Origin: Lanius collurio
Lineage: Eukaryota; Chordata; Aves; Passeriformes; Laniidae
DNA: 64,000 nt
Direction of reading: 5' to 3'
Assembly (NCBI GenBank): GCA_020086605.1
Contig: JACBWW010000020.1
Location: forward strand, 19,026,655-19,090,654
A program made the translations under genes and the position numbers. The notes below the pieces were generated by a model. The model saw only the letters and a program-made list of their open reading frames with translations. It did no database searches and had not been told where the DNA came from. Every line of letters starts with the position of its first letter. Position 1 is the stretch's first letter. Positions 39,501 through 51,099 of the stretch are shown piece by piece.

Positions 39501-40570
39501 CTACCCCCAATAGTGGGGAAAACAGCCTTTTTCATCTCTTTCCACAAGAAGCATATTATGTATATATTTCAACCTATTTAATTTTATCTCTTTACTTCTG
39601 TCTTTTTCCTATAAATTATACATTAGATTAATTCATATTTGACTACACAACTAAACAAACACTTTTTTTTTTCCTAAATTAGAGAAAATAAATTTCGTCA
39701 AGTGCAATGTGCCGAGTAATCTCTAGAAGTTTTTGTTTGTTTGTTTCTGGAACTTATTTTAACTCTAAAATTTGCTGTCTTTTCACATTTATCCCAATAA
39801 ATGTGGATTTTACACTTTTGCAAAGTTTTGACTCCGTGGTTATTCAGGCATATATTCCACTCGCCTTCTGGCGTTATAGAGTCAATGAACTGTTTGACAC
39901 TAAAGTCAAGCTGTTCACTGTTGCTCAAGTGTGTCTGTCCTGCAGCTGCCTGGTCATGTGGAGCTTCTGCTGCTCCATACAGACCAATAAGCCAACAGTG
40001 AATGCCAGTCAAGATCTGCCTTAGCAAAAGGATGTATATATTGTTCTATAGAGAAAAAGAACTTCAGAAATGGAGCTCTTCCAACATGTCTTTCTCAATG
40101 ACAAGTCTAGGGTCTAAATATGGGGTAAACAGCAAAACAAAAAATATCAAGAGAAGCAAGGTGCACTGTTTGTGAAATAATCTTTGTCACTGTCATTTGT
40201 CTAGTGTTACTGAATTACATGAAAATACTCAAGAAGAAACATAATATGGTAAACTGTGAGAATAATTTCAAAAACTTTGACATAGGTTCATTGTGAGAAA
40301 TGAGTGTGTTGCATGCAAGGAATTACACTTAGGTTTTAAAAATCCTTGGTGGAAGAATGCAGTGCACTGTAGAGTTTGCTTTGTTTTGATTCACCTTATT
40401 TTAAAATCTCACCAGAAACAGCAACATTATCAAACATTCTGATTTTTAAATTGTTTCAATATAGATTCTAGCAAAATTATGTCTTGCAAGTTATTTTTGA
40501 ATCTACAACTGACTAATACAGATTGAACAGAGTGAAACAAAGGCTCGCTATCTCTTTAATAGACTTGTTC
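36600..40570. other. AT-rich stretch, no confident gene
   Basis: It contains a CA/TA microsatellite near 38.07 kb and a block at about 39700-40030 that is open on both strands (105 codons plus, 109 minus) without splice context. That block is locally richer in CpG. No gene is called. Confidence 0.5.
38066..38112. repeat. (CA)n-(TA)n compound microsatellite
   Basis: ACACACACACACAC runs into TCACATATATATATATAAAA, a typical compound dinucleotide repeat. Confidence 0.9.
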
Positions 40571-40579
40571 TATTGATTA

Positions 40580-41630
40580 GTATTCCAGAATCCCTACTGA
40601 TGCCTCAGTCAAACTCAACAAATTCATGGGTGTTTGGGGTGTGGTGGGTCACCTGCATGCCATCAAAGCTGCTCTCCTCAGTTGGACAGGGGAGAGAAAA
40701 TATAATAAAAGGCTCATGGGTCAAGATAAGGGCAGGGAGAATTCGTTCAGCAGCTATCATCATGGGCAAAAGAGACTTGACTTAGGGAAATTAGTTTAAT
40801 TTATCATCAACCAAAATAAGAGTAGGGTAATGAGAAATAAAAACTAAATTTTAAAACACCTTCCCCTCACCCCTTTCTTCTTCCTGGGCACAACTTCACT
40901 CCCAAATTTTCTACCTCTTTCCCCCCAGCAGGGCAGAGGAGTGGGGAATGGTAGCTACAGTCATCACACAACCCTGCTGAGGGCTCCTCACACCCCCTCT
41001 TCTCCAACATGTCTCTCCCACAGGATATAGTCCTCCACAATCTTCTCCACTGGCTTCAATCCTTCAGGCACTGACTACTCTAATGTGGGTCCTCTGTGAG
41101 GTTACAAGCCCTGACAGGAAACATGCTCTAGGTACAGACTTTCCAAGAGCTCACAGCCTCCTTCAGGCAATCCCATGCTCCAAAATGGGGTCCTCCATGG
41201 GCTGCACATGGGTCTCTGCTCCACTGTGGCCCTCCACGGGCTGCAGAGGCACAGCTGCCTCCCCACGGTCTGCGCCATGGGCTGCAGGGGAACCCCAGCT
41301 CCTGGAGCACCTTCTCCCCCTCCTTCTGCACTTACCTTGCTGTCTGCAGAGCTGCTGCTGTCACATACTCTCACTCCTCTCTCTGGCTGCTGCTGCACAG
41401 CTTTTCTCCCTCTTCTTAAATACATTACCCCAGAGGTGCTACTGTTGTGGCTGCTGGGCTTGGCCTCGGCCAGCAGTGGGTCCATCTTGGAGCCAGCTGC
41501 AATTGGCTCCACCAGATACAGAGGAAGTTTCTACCAGTTTCTCACAGAAGCTACCCCTGTAGATCCTCTGCTCTGAAGACCTTGCCACACAAAGACGATA
41601 CATGGGGCCAGAAGCCAGGGTGATGCTTTT
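40580..41630 (-). mobile_element. Avian retroviral LTR (ERVL-like), minus strand
   Basis: This GC-rich island in AT-rich DNA matches a common long avian LTR read on the minus strand. From its 5' side it shows GATGGACCCACTGCTGGCCG, a TATA-like GTATTTAAGAAGAG (complement near 41413-41423), GAGGAGTGAGAGTATGTGAC and CTCCAGGAGCTGGGGTTCCC. Next come repeated CTGCAG-CCCATGG/CGTGG units, and further on the TCAAGTCTCTTTTGCCCATG and TTGACCCATGAGCC segments. The repeated CTGCAGCCC-type units are a built-in minisatellite of the family. Open frames of up to 159 codons across it, on both strands, are by-products. No internal viral gene adjoins, so a solo LTR is likely. The ERVL assignment is from memory and less certain than the LTR call. 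Confidence 0.72.
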
Positions 41631-41639
41631 GACTCAGAC

Positions 41640-44150
41640 AAGATTGGAGATAAAATTATAAAGAGATCATAAATAGAGAGCAGTAGGACCCTTTCCAGTA
41701 GAGGAGAAAATTTTTTTTTATGGGCTGGAAACTGAACCTGGGTACATGCCCCAAAAATCTAGTTCAGTATCTGTGACTGTGGAAAGAAATATGTCAGTCT
41801 GTTTAAAAAAAAATCTTTAAAAGCCCCACAACATAAAAATAAATAGATTTTGAGCAGAGGATCAAGTTTTCAACCAGCTGGCAAATTACACTTAGGTAGT
41901 GAAAGGGGAGAGAGTGCTTGTGATAATGGGCCTGCTGATTAGTTCCCTTTCCCAGAAAGACTTAGTAAGTACAGATTGATGCTCCAACAAAAACATTCTC
42001 CAATCTCTCATTCTTTCTGTATGTCTGAAACGGAAGCCCAATATTTATCATCAGTTAAAGCAGTCTCCAAAGTCAAAGAAAGGCATGTCCATGATGACAT
42101 CATCTTCTTCTGTACTAGGAAAGAATATATTCGGAACACCACTGACCCAATGTGCTGCTGATTACTGCTGTGGAATGAATAACCTCACAGACAGAGTAAG
42201 ATATACAAAGTTGTCATAAAGAAATGTGCTCCAGGCTCATGACTCACAGCAATGGTTCTTACAGCACCAGGCCTTCTGTCTTCCTCACTTATAATTATCC
42301 ACTTTTCATCCATCTGGAAAACAGAGGCCACGAATGAGAAATTCAGTCTTGTGGAATATTTTTATTCATGACGTCCATAAAAACGGAACTGTCCTCTCCC
42401 TTTCTTTCCTTGATATCATACTCTCACTGCCTTGGGAAGCAAAACGTTTTTGGCTTCCAGCTATATGTGTGATGTAACACAGAAGTCCTACTCTGCATCA
42501 GCAACCCTGTGACCCATATTTTTTATTACTCCTCTCCACCTTTTCTTCCAGAAATATGCTTCTAAAAGACACGTTCTACATGGGCTTACTGGACAAGTAT
42601 ATTTCCTCTGCCTAGAGATTTATCATAGCTGGGTAAGCGTTGTACCTGGGACAAAATACGTGAAGAGAAGTGCAAGCATGGAAGATGCTGAGATGCATGA
42701 GAGACGGTTTTTGGACCTAGTTCTAGGACCTCCTTTCCTGCGTGAGAACATAGGGCCACAGATGATGTACAAAATAGGGAAAATGTGAGGTGGGTGTGGC
42801 TTTGAATGACAAAGAACTGGGCTGCAATTCCAAAGATGCTGGGGTGCAGCATAAGGAAAGAAGAACTACAATGACCTTGGGAGAACAGAGTAAGGTAAAG
42901 AACCAGAGAGGGTTATTTAGATGCCAGTACTCAAAGAATCAGAGAGGTTGACAAATGGAAATTCCCTTCATTTGTTTCATTTCTCTAGAATTTTCTGAAT
43001 AGAAAATTATAGGCAATCTAAAATATAAGCACTATGTGAGTCAATTTTAGAAAAGTGTATGAAAATTTAATTTCACAAGGTAATCTTGCAAAGGAAACAG
43101 TTATTTTTCTAAAGTGCCAAGAAGACCTAAGGAGGTGAAAAACCTGGCCAGTGAAAAATAAAATGTAGAAATAATGCAGTCTGAAAGAGACTGTAAGATT
43201 AGAAATGTTTTCCTATGTTCAGCATTTCAGTTTTATGCCACTTTTTTTGAAGGCCATTCAGCTCCATTTTATTCTTTCAATACATTTTGACTAGAGACAT
43301 AAATCAGCTGACAGAAACAAACTCAAGTGAACTGAGACTTGGATTTTATAGCAATATTGATAAAAGCTAGTGGGCATTCCTGCCAGAACATTGGCATTTG
43401 GCCTGAGAGAGTATTTTGAAAGATATTTCAGATTCTTGATGCATCTAAAGACATACTGTTGAGCTGCAAGTAATAAATGCAGAAAGGGTGGGGGGAAGGG
43501 TTCTCTCCATGGAAACAACAAAATAACAATTTTTCTAACAAAATTCAAGGATGTAATTTATTGAAGACTTGGTAAGTTTCAGAGCCTGGGTAAGTTTTAA
43601 GCAAAGATGCAGGGAAAGATCAAGTAATGCCTTTACAGATTTTTTTGGTTAGCTCCTATAATGCAGAAGGGGATCTGTAGGAAAAATGTGCAGTAACTTT
43701 TTATGTCAGTTTAACTGACAAAACAAAAGGTGAATTAGAGGGTATGAAAGGTGAAGTGAAGCTATTCAAGGAGGGTCATAATTAGAAAAAAATAAATTAA
43801 AACTTCCTAAACTAAAAAACATGTCAATAATTAAAAGTAGCAGGTTTTCTTTGCCTTTCTATTTTTTTTTTTTGTATGATTACTCTTTCTTTTATGTAAT
43901 TTCATTCTGGAATACCCACATTTACTAACCACACAAAACGGAAGTGGAAATATCTCATAAGAACTTTGTCTGTTTCTTCCTCCTAAGTCAGAATCAACGA
44001 TGCCAAAATCACCCTCACAGGCTTTTGTGTAGCCCATTCAACAAAAACATCTATCATTGAATACTCCACAGCAGCTCTCTTCACTCTGCCCTAGATCTTG
44101 GAAAATATTTCTTAGTGTCTGTACACCCCTTGCTCCTACAGAGGCTCATT
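41640..44150. other. Unique sequence without a recognisable gene
   Basis: Short open frames only. No splice-bounded coding block or known repeat was recognised. Confidence 0.5.
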
Positions 44151-44159
44151 CCTTCACGT

Positions 44160-44660
44160 CACTGGAGGAAGGAAGCAGATTATTTCCCTCCTCCTCAGGT
44201 TGTGTTTCTGGACCTCTGATCATTCTCCATGCTTTTCTCTGCAATCTCTTCAGCTGGCCAATGTTTTATTTTAAGTGCAATAACCAAACCAGGATACCAG
44301 CTGCTGGGTTTGGTTGGGTTTTTTCCCCCTTACAACAATATGAATTTGACAACTGGTGTTGCCTGCAATAAAACATCTCAATTTCTTTTCCTACAACCTT
44401 TGGCTAGCTAGGCAGTTTCTATCTTTCATTGCTCAGCTGAGTCTTCTTACTGAAGTGCAATAATTTCCATTTGTCCTGCTTGAACTGCATCCTGCTTTTC
44501 AGACCAAATCACCAATTAACAAGATTGTTTTAGATCTTAAAGATCTCCTCTAAAGTATTTGCAGATATGCCTCCCTCCATCTTCACTTGATATACAAGAA
44601 TACATCACTTAAACCATTTTGAGATGACTCTTCCAGGCTTCCCTTGGTTTAATAAAAATT
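44160..44660 (-). mobile_element. Ancient CR1 fragment (reverse-transcriptase region)
   Basis: The plus-strand text matches the antisense of old amniote CR1. Landmarks are CTGATCATTCTCCATGCTTT, TCTGCAATCTCTTCAGCTGG, CTGCATCCTGCTTTTCAGAC and the AAGATTGTTTTAGATCTTAA segment. CTCTAAAGTATTTGCAGATA follows, corresponding to the usual CCAAAGTGCTTGCAACCC. Many substitutions and small insertions are present and no frame is intact. Confidence 0.6.
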
Positions 44661-44669
44661 ATGCAAGAA

Positions 44670-47600
44670 TTTTTCACTTCACCACACTGAGGTATTAGTT
44701 TTCACCACAGTTTTGCATTTTGGAGAGCTTAATGCAGGTGACATTGCAATTACTTGTGTATTTTGGCTGCTAGGGTAAGGAACAACATCAAACCTTCAAT
44801 CAATAACTATTAGCTATTCCATTAGAAAAATAAAAAATAGGCAGAAATTCAGATTTGAAAGTATTAACACTTCCTTAAAATTTACAGCCAAAATAAAACT
44901 TGTTTTTTCCTAGTAACAATTAGAAAATATATCTAGATTTTCAAGAAGTGAAGTTACAGTGCAGAAAGAAAAAATTTAAAAGACAAAATTTATTGAATAA
45001 CAGATCAGGTATATATTGAAAGAGAAAGAGAACAAGAGCACAATAAAGCCTTGTTCTAATTGACTAATATAAACACATTTTTCATAAGGATTAATGGATT
45101 AAGTTGCTTTATCATGAAGCGAAAAAACTGCTGTTTATGACCTAGTGTTAGACAACAATAAATGGCTTAATCTGGTTTTCTATGAAGGTAAAGCTGTATG
45201 TAGTAATGGATTTAAGGGATATGTACATAAGTTTCTTATTTCATTTTATTAGCCCACAAACTGTAAAAAGTTTTGGTACACATGTATCTGTGTAACCTTT
45301 TACAACTAGAATTTCTATTCCAGTATTGTATGGGCTTACTTTCTTTCTTCAAGGAAAGGAAAAGTATCCTATGCCAACCAAAAGTATGGTGAGATAATCC
45401 TCCTGAAATTGTGCTTGATTAAAATAACTGGATTCCTAATGGCAGAGTGACGATATGTGAACACCAATCAATTATGAGAATTAACAAACTCATGCTGAGA
45501 AAAACCAAAGGGCTTACAGGCCATAACCATACACTGGGGTCCAGGCTATCTTCTCTCTGTATCATATTACCTCTTTGTGAAACAGCACTCAGCAAATAAA
45601 AAGACAATGCAATTTCTGTGTTGTGTTCCATAGAAAATTTAGAAATGCTGTGTAATACTCCAGATATATTCTGTAAAAGAGAATTACTGAAGTATAACAG
45701 CTCAGAATTTTAAGATAAATAAGTAAGTTTTGTCAGCAGAGTGGAACACTGAGTTTACCTTTGAGCTTTGTCTACATAATCCTTACATTTTATGCTGCAT
45801 TTGTTGAATAAAACACCATGCCATGAGTAATAGAGTCTGGAAGAGTTAGTTTGGAACATGAATTGGTTTCAGATAGACAAAATCAAAATTAGAACTCAGC
45901 TACATACACATTGTTACTAATCTGGTTATTATTAAATAATTATATTTATTTTTGTAGCATAGACCAATGAAGTAGTAGGTATAACGTAAAGAACATTACC
46001 TGTGGTACAACAAAAAACCTACAGCAAAATGAACTGAGCAGAAATTTTTGCAAAAAAATAATGTGATTTTCCAAAAGAAAGAGGTCTGGAAACATATACA
46101 TGCTTGATGTTTCATTTTAATTCCAGTAAAGGAATTAAACAACCCTCAGTTGTAGGGTCTAGGCTTCAATTTTCCAAACTATTTGCCCTGAATGTCCAGT
46201 ACTACTCTATACAAGTTTACTTAAACACTAAAAATGGACTGCATGTTTTACTATGTAAAGAGATTTTTGACTTCTTGATTTCAAGGTTTTGGAGAGCAAA
46301 GGTAGGAAATATTTAAAAGATGTGTAGACAAAAAGCCACAAAAATTCATAAACCCACGATCTGGCTGAAGGCTGAAAAAGGTAAAGTGGATCTAATAAAA
46401 TTTGGAAGAAATAAACCTTTGTTCTTTATAGTTTAGTGTTATTGAAATAAAGATAGCATCTGAAAGTTCAGAAGAACAAAAGCAGTAGTACTGGTAGGCG
46501 AAAATGCCTAAGGAAAGAACTGACCAACATCATGCATCAAACCCCACAATACAATCGAAAAGGAGGACAAATTGTTATAAAGTATATAGTGGCTTTTAAA
46601 CACTGTATATTCTATGCAGTATAGTATTCAGAAGTGTATTCTGTCATTTAGGAGATTGTGTCAATTTATGACTTTGGGACTGAACTGGGGACCTGCAGAC
46701 TTCATCTGCGTCTACCGCTTCACAGCCAAATCTCCGCAGCCAGAATCTGTAACAGCTTGACTCCACTTGTCACTGACATGGACAGAAACTTACAATATAT
46801 GTGAGCTAAAAGCCTATACTTGTAAGCTTGCAACAAGAAAATAACTAGAGAGAAACTGCTTCTGATTTTTTTTAGCTTTAAAGTCTTCCAATTTCCTTCA
46901 AATGATTGAAAATTACCTTTAGTTTCACAGTTAAGGACTGGAAGATTTTATACATTATTTTCCAATATCCTACTTTTTTTTGCTTCTCAATCTCCTATTT
47001 ATTTATATTTATGAAGTATTATCCATATACCACAAAACATAAAGGTCACAAATGTAATCCTGAATGTTCCTTCAGACAAGAAATATAACCTTTATTTAGC
47101 TAAAGTCTAACAATAATTGTGTAGCAAGTTATGGGAAGTCCTTATTTTTCAAACAAAAAATATTGTCCCTTTTGCTGGAAAAATAGAAAGGAACCTCTTC
47201 ACTTGTGCCCCTGAGAATGCTGCTTTTCTTCAGATTAGTTCAATGGTTCAGATAATAAATGAATAATAAAATCACTACTGCATATGGTATTTTTAATTAG
47301 GGAATATATTACAACTCCTACATTATAGTCTCAAGCAGCATATATAATACTCTGGATTTTTGCTTAGAATACTACTACTATTTGAAAATAATGTCTAATA
47401 GCTTCTAGAAGGACAGAAGGGTTGATTTTCCAAACAAAAGATGCTAGGCCTTTTTGACTAAGGAATATATCCTACAAATCTATTTTTTAAATCTTTGTAC
47501 AACTAAACTTCTATGAAAAAGTCAGGAAGAAGATGATCTTCACAATAAATGCAATAAAATTCAAGCCATGACTGCCATTTGGATACTATACATATGTACC

Positions 47601-47950
47601 TCTCAAAGGTGCTATAGCACAAACGTGCAACTCATTTTGGCATGGCTACACTACCTTGAGAAATGCAGTATATCTTTTTCACAAACCCTGGGACAAAATA
47701 AAAAGTGAGAAAATTAATCTCTGCATGTACATGCTAAAAACTCTGCAGCTCATTTGAAAATGTGCTTATGGCACTGGCAAACATTGCTTCATATTGTTAA
47801 AGATTTAGTCAGAGACTTTGAGATTACTCCATTTTTCCAGATATTTAATGTCTTACGGAACAATTGGAATATTCTCAATGTCACAGGTTTATTTCACCCA
47901 TTTACCTTACTTACTCACATTAAGCTGGTAACATAAATTAGACTAAAGCA
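44670..47950. other. AT-rich stretch without a recognisable gene
   Basis: Nothing coding or repetitive is supported. Confidence 0.55.
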
Positions 47951-47959
47951 TAATTTATG

Positions 47960-48330
47960 ACTGCCTTAGGCATATCATCTTGAAAGGCGTTCAGTCTAAA
48001 CCCGCAAACATCAAGGGACTGCCAATTCATCTCTTTCCTGGTAAGTTTACTCCAGCAGCTAATCATGCTTCTTTTTATAAATTTGTTTGCCTGATGGGGA
48101 TATGTACATGCCCTGTGCACTATTATTACGCCCTTCTCCACTACAATCAAATCCTTTAATATTCTGAAGTTACCCTGCATTCTATCAAGTCTCATTTATT
48201 TGTTTGCTTGTTTGTTTGTTAAATTAAACAGGCCAAGCTTATTCAGATTTTCACTAGGGGGTATTTTTGATGATGCTCCTGTTTCAAGATACTCATGCAG
48301 GCACTAGAAGCAATGTTGTTTGTTTATTTA
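47960..48330 (-). mobile_element. Probable ancient CR1 fragment
   Basis: AATCCTTTAATATTCTGAAG, TCTATCAAGTCTCATTTATT and TTAAACAGGCCAAGCTTATT follow the order of the antisense of old CR1 coding sequence (CAAATCTTTGAATAT, ATCATGTCTCCCC, GACTAAACATGCCCAG). A TTTG-rich tract at 48196-48224 has expanded inside it. A further weak match (CTCTCCTCTGAACCCCTCTG) near 48645 may be its continuation. Confidence 0.45.
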
Positions 48331-49349
48331 TGACCACAAAAACAGCTGCAGCAGATCAGACAAATAATGGGTCATTGCAGGAGGATACTTGGAGACACCC
48401 TATAAAGACAGGATAAGTATTTTGGGATATTTCCATCAATGTCCATTCCTGGAGAAGAATATATGTCCTCTCTTTTATTCAGTTACTGTTTATGCTTAAA
48501 GGTTTTAAGAACCTTTGCTAAAGGATCTCATTAAAAGTATTTCAAATGGGCACATGAGATCTTTGAGAGCTGCCTCTGGTTGCCTTACCCAGCACTGCCT
48601 CTCCAGACAAACAGACCTTAAAAAGCATCCTCCCCATGCTTTGGCTCTCCTCTGAACCCCTCTGTCTTCCTGCACAGGTGGGCCTTGAGCAGCACATGGT
48701 GCCACTGCTCTCCTACATCAACACAGGATTATCTAACCTATGCATGGAGCTGCTTGCACTGGGGAAGCATTCAAGTAAAGATCATTTATCTTGAAATATA
48801 TAGAAGGTGAAAACACTGGGAAAAAATTACAGCGTAATAAAAGATGAATTTGCACATGGTTAGAAATACTTATACAGGTTACTAATGATACTGCTGTCAC
48901 CCAATAGTGTGGCTATTACAGAGCTGTTCAAGAACTTTCATAGAATATTCCAGCACAATTATTTGAACAAGGGTGCATTACAATGCATAAATAATCGTTT
49001 TACACATGAATAAAGACTTAGAGCTAGCTAGATTATTTGGTTCCAACGTGGCTAAAATATAATTATTCCACTCACAGAAAGATTCCTATTGTGTTTCCCA
49101 TAACTGTGTGATTGATATATTCTCAATGCCCTATTGTGGCATCTGCATGCAGAGCACTTCTAAACAGTAATTATTGGTATAATTCTCACACACAGCCTGT
49201 ATGTTATCACAAGCATGGGTGGATTCACTTGCTGAAGCAGAGCACTTGTTTTCCATGCTGGAAACTGAGGGGGAAAAAGGAAACACAAAATCTCTTTTCA
49301 GTGTATTACAGACTGCAAGTGGCTCAGTGCAAAAAAAGAAAGAATATTT

Positions 49350-49355
49350 TTTATT
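49350..49355 (-). promoter_or_regulatory. AATAAA poly(A) signal downstream of candidate last exon
   Basis: The plus strand reads TTTATT here, which is AATAAA on the minus strand. It lies about 50 bases after the TAG that ends the exon candidate at 49403-49498. AATAAA is common in AT-rich DNA, so on its own it is weak evidence. Confidence 0.3.
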
Positions 49356-49402
49356 ACATGGCTGCAAAAGCTGTAACACTGCCCCTTATTTTGATGACTA
49401 GC

Positions 49403-49498
49403 CTACATGTTCTTCCATCCACTGTAAGTACTTATGAACTGTAAAATATGTGCCTGGGCTTGATTTTCTGAGTTGAAGCTGAGCTGAAGCTTAGTCTT
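49403..49498 (-). CDS. Candidate terminal coding exon
   Basis: On the minus strand a good acceptor CATTTTCCTTCTCAG (complement from 49499) opens a frame of 31 codons. It starts KTKLQLSFNSENQAQ, ends STYSGWKNM and stops at TAG (complement of 49403-49405). It starts in phase 0, which matches the phase-0 end of the exon at 56630-56747, so it could close a short transcript of the same gene. An AATAAA lies about 50 bases on. The product is not recognised. Chance cannot be excluded for 31 codons. Confidence 0.3.
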   Translation of the reverse strand, partial: KTKLQLSFNSENQAQAHILQFISTYSGWKNM

Positions 49499-49509
49499 CT
49501 GAGAAGGAA

Positions 49510-50885
49510 AATGCTTCGTGGGACTCAAGCCAAATGAAACACAGCAACAGGGACTGCTTTTCTTTACAGATATCATAAGGGAAACTAATATGGCCTGAGA
49601 CCTCACTGTCTTTTCAGCAGAGATGCTTTTAAAGTGTAGAAGGGAACTGCTGTCCCAGCAGAGCCAGCTGAAGAGACTCTGGCACTGCAGCACTGGGAGA
49701 GATGGCTGCAGCAGAGCCAGGACTGCGCTCCAACACCTCCCCAGGAGCCGGGGTCGGTCTGTCCCTGGCACTGCTGCAGAACAGGAGGTGGTAGGTAGCA
49801 GAGCCCCTGCCTGTTCAGGAAGATAATGGCTGAGAAAAGATTAAATCAAAATATGCTCACTGTGATTACTGGCTATGACACTGAGGTGTTCTTGCCCACT
49901 GTTTTTGAGACCTTTGAATTTGATGCCTACTATCTTTGTTGTTTTCCTCCTGGCTACAAAATGCCCATTGTCACATACACACACAGTGCTGCAGGAATTT
50001 GACCCCACACACTGCCCTGATTCTGTGTGTTGATTGAACTCCTGCTGCCATCAATGAAGGAGAACATGAGAAGGCCTCTAGACATCAACAAGGTCCATAT
50101 GCATAAATCTGGTACTGATCTCACTGATCATGACAGAGGAAAAATTTTCCCACGTGTTTCTGTGACTATTTCTTCTATTAAAAACATATCACAATACAAG
50201 GCACATCTTTTGAAGACTCAAAAATCTCAGCAAATATTCCCTCTTTTTACTGAAATTAATGAGAGTGTTCTGATGAGCACTTATGAATCAGAAGCCAATC
50301 AAGAATAGCACACCTCTTACAGCACTGTTGTCAAAAAGAAGTTTAAAACTTGAAATGAGAAAAAGTGAAAAATACAGTCCTATAAAAGTTGTACACACAT
50401 ATGGCCCTATACATACATACAGACACTTTTTAATACGTATACTTCTTAGAAGAGGACTGAATGATTATACTTAGAGGAAAGCAGAATTCAGAGAGAAAGA
50501 TGCTTTGGTTCAGCTAATAAGAGTACCTTAATTCAGCAGATTGCCCAGCAAAAATCTTTTATAAAGAAAAGTTTCTCAGAAAGCTTCTGAAAGGCCACTA
50601 AACTAAATCAGAACAGGCAAGGTACAAAAAAGCAATGGGAAAAAAAAAAAACAGAATCAAAACCCTGTAGTATACTAATCATGTTTTGTTCTCTTTATCC
50701 ATATCAACTGCAAGCTATTGAAGATAAGCATTTTCCTGGTTATGCATTTGGAAAACAGAACATGTTATTCTCTTTAATTGTGCAGATAAAGCAAATGTCT
50801 CAAGCAGATCTTGACTTTCTAGAGAAGAGAGGATACAAAAGTCTTTCCCAGAAGCAAATTTTAAATTTCTTAAAAATGTGATGCA
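49510..50885. other. No confident gene
   Basis: A GC-richer patch at about 49620-49830 is open on both strands but has no splice context or family motif. The rest is AT-rich. Confidence 0.5.
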
Positions 50886-50891
50886 ATATAT

Positions 50892-51094
50892 GAAGAAAAA
50901 GTCTTTTACAAAGAGGATGAGGAAACACTGGAACAGGTTGCCCAGAGAGATGGTAGTTGCTCCATCCCTGGAAATAGTCAAGGTCAGGTTCAGTGGGGCC
51001 CAGAGCAGATGTTCTTGTTCATTGCACTAGATGTACGTTGGACTAGATGACTTTTAAAGGTCCCTTCCAATCCAAACTATTCTATGATGCTGTG
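50892..51094 (+). mobile_element. CR1 3' end, relatively young
   Basis: Clear CR1 3' UTR: ACACTGGAACAGGTTGCCCA, GAGAGATGGTAGTTGCTCCA, GGACTAGATGACTTTTAAAG and GGTCCCTTCCAATCCAAACT, ending TTCTATGATGCTGTGAT. It is truncated at its 5' side to about 200 bases, as is usual for CR1. Confidence 0.92.
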
Positions 51095-51099
51095 ATATG

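Noticed and set aside
41083..41576. Overlapping open frames of 133-159 codons on the plus strand and 136 on the minus strand
   Set aside because: They lie wholly inside the GC-rich retroviral LTR, where few stops are expected. No viral or host protein motif is present.
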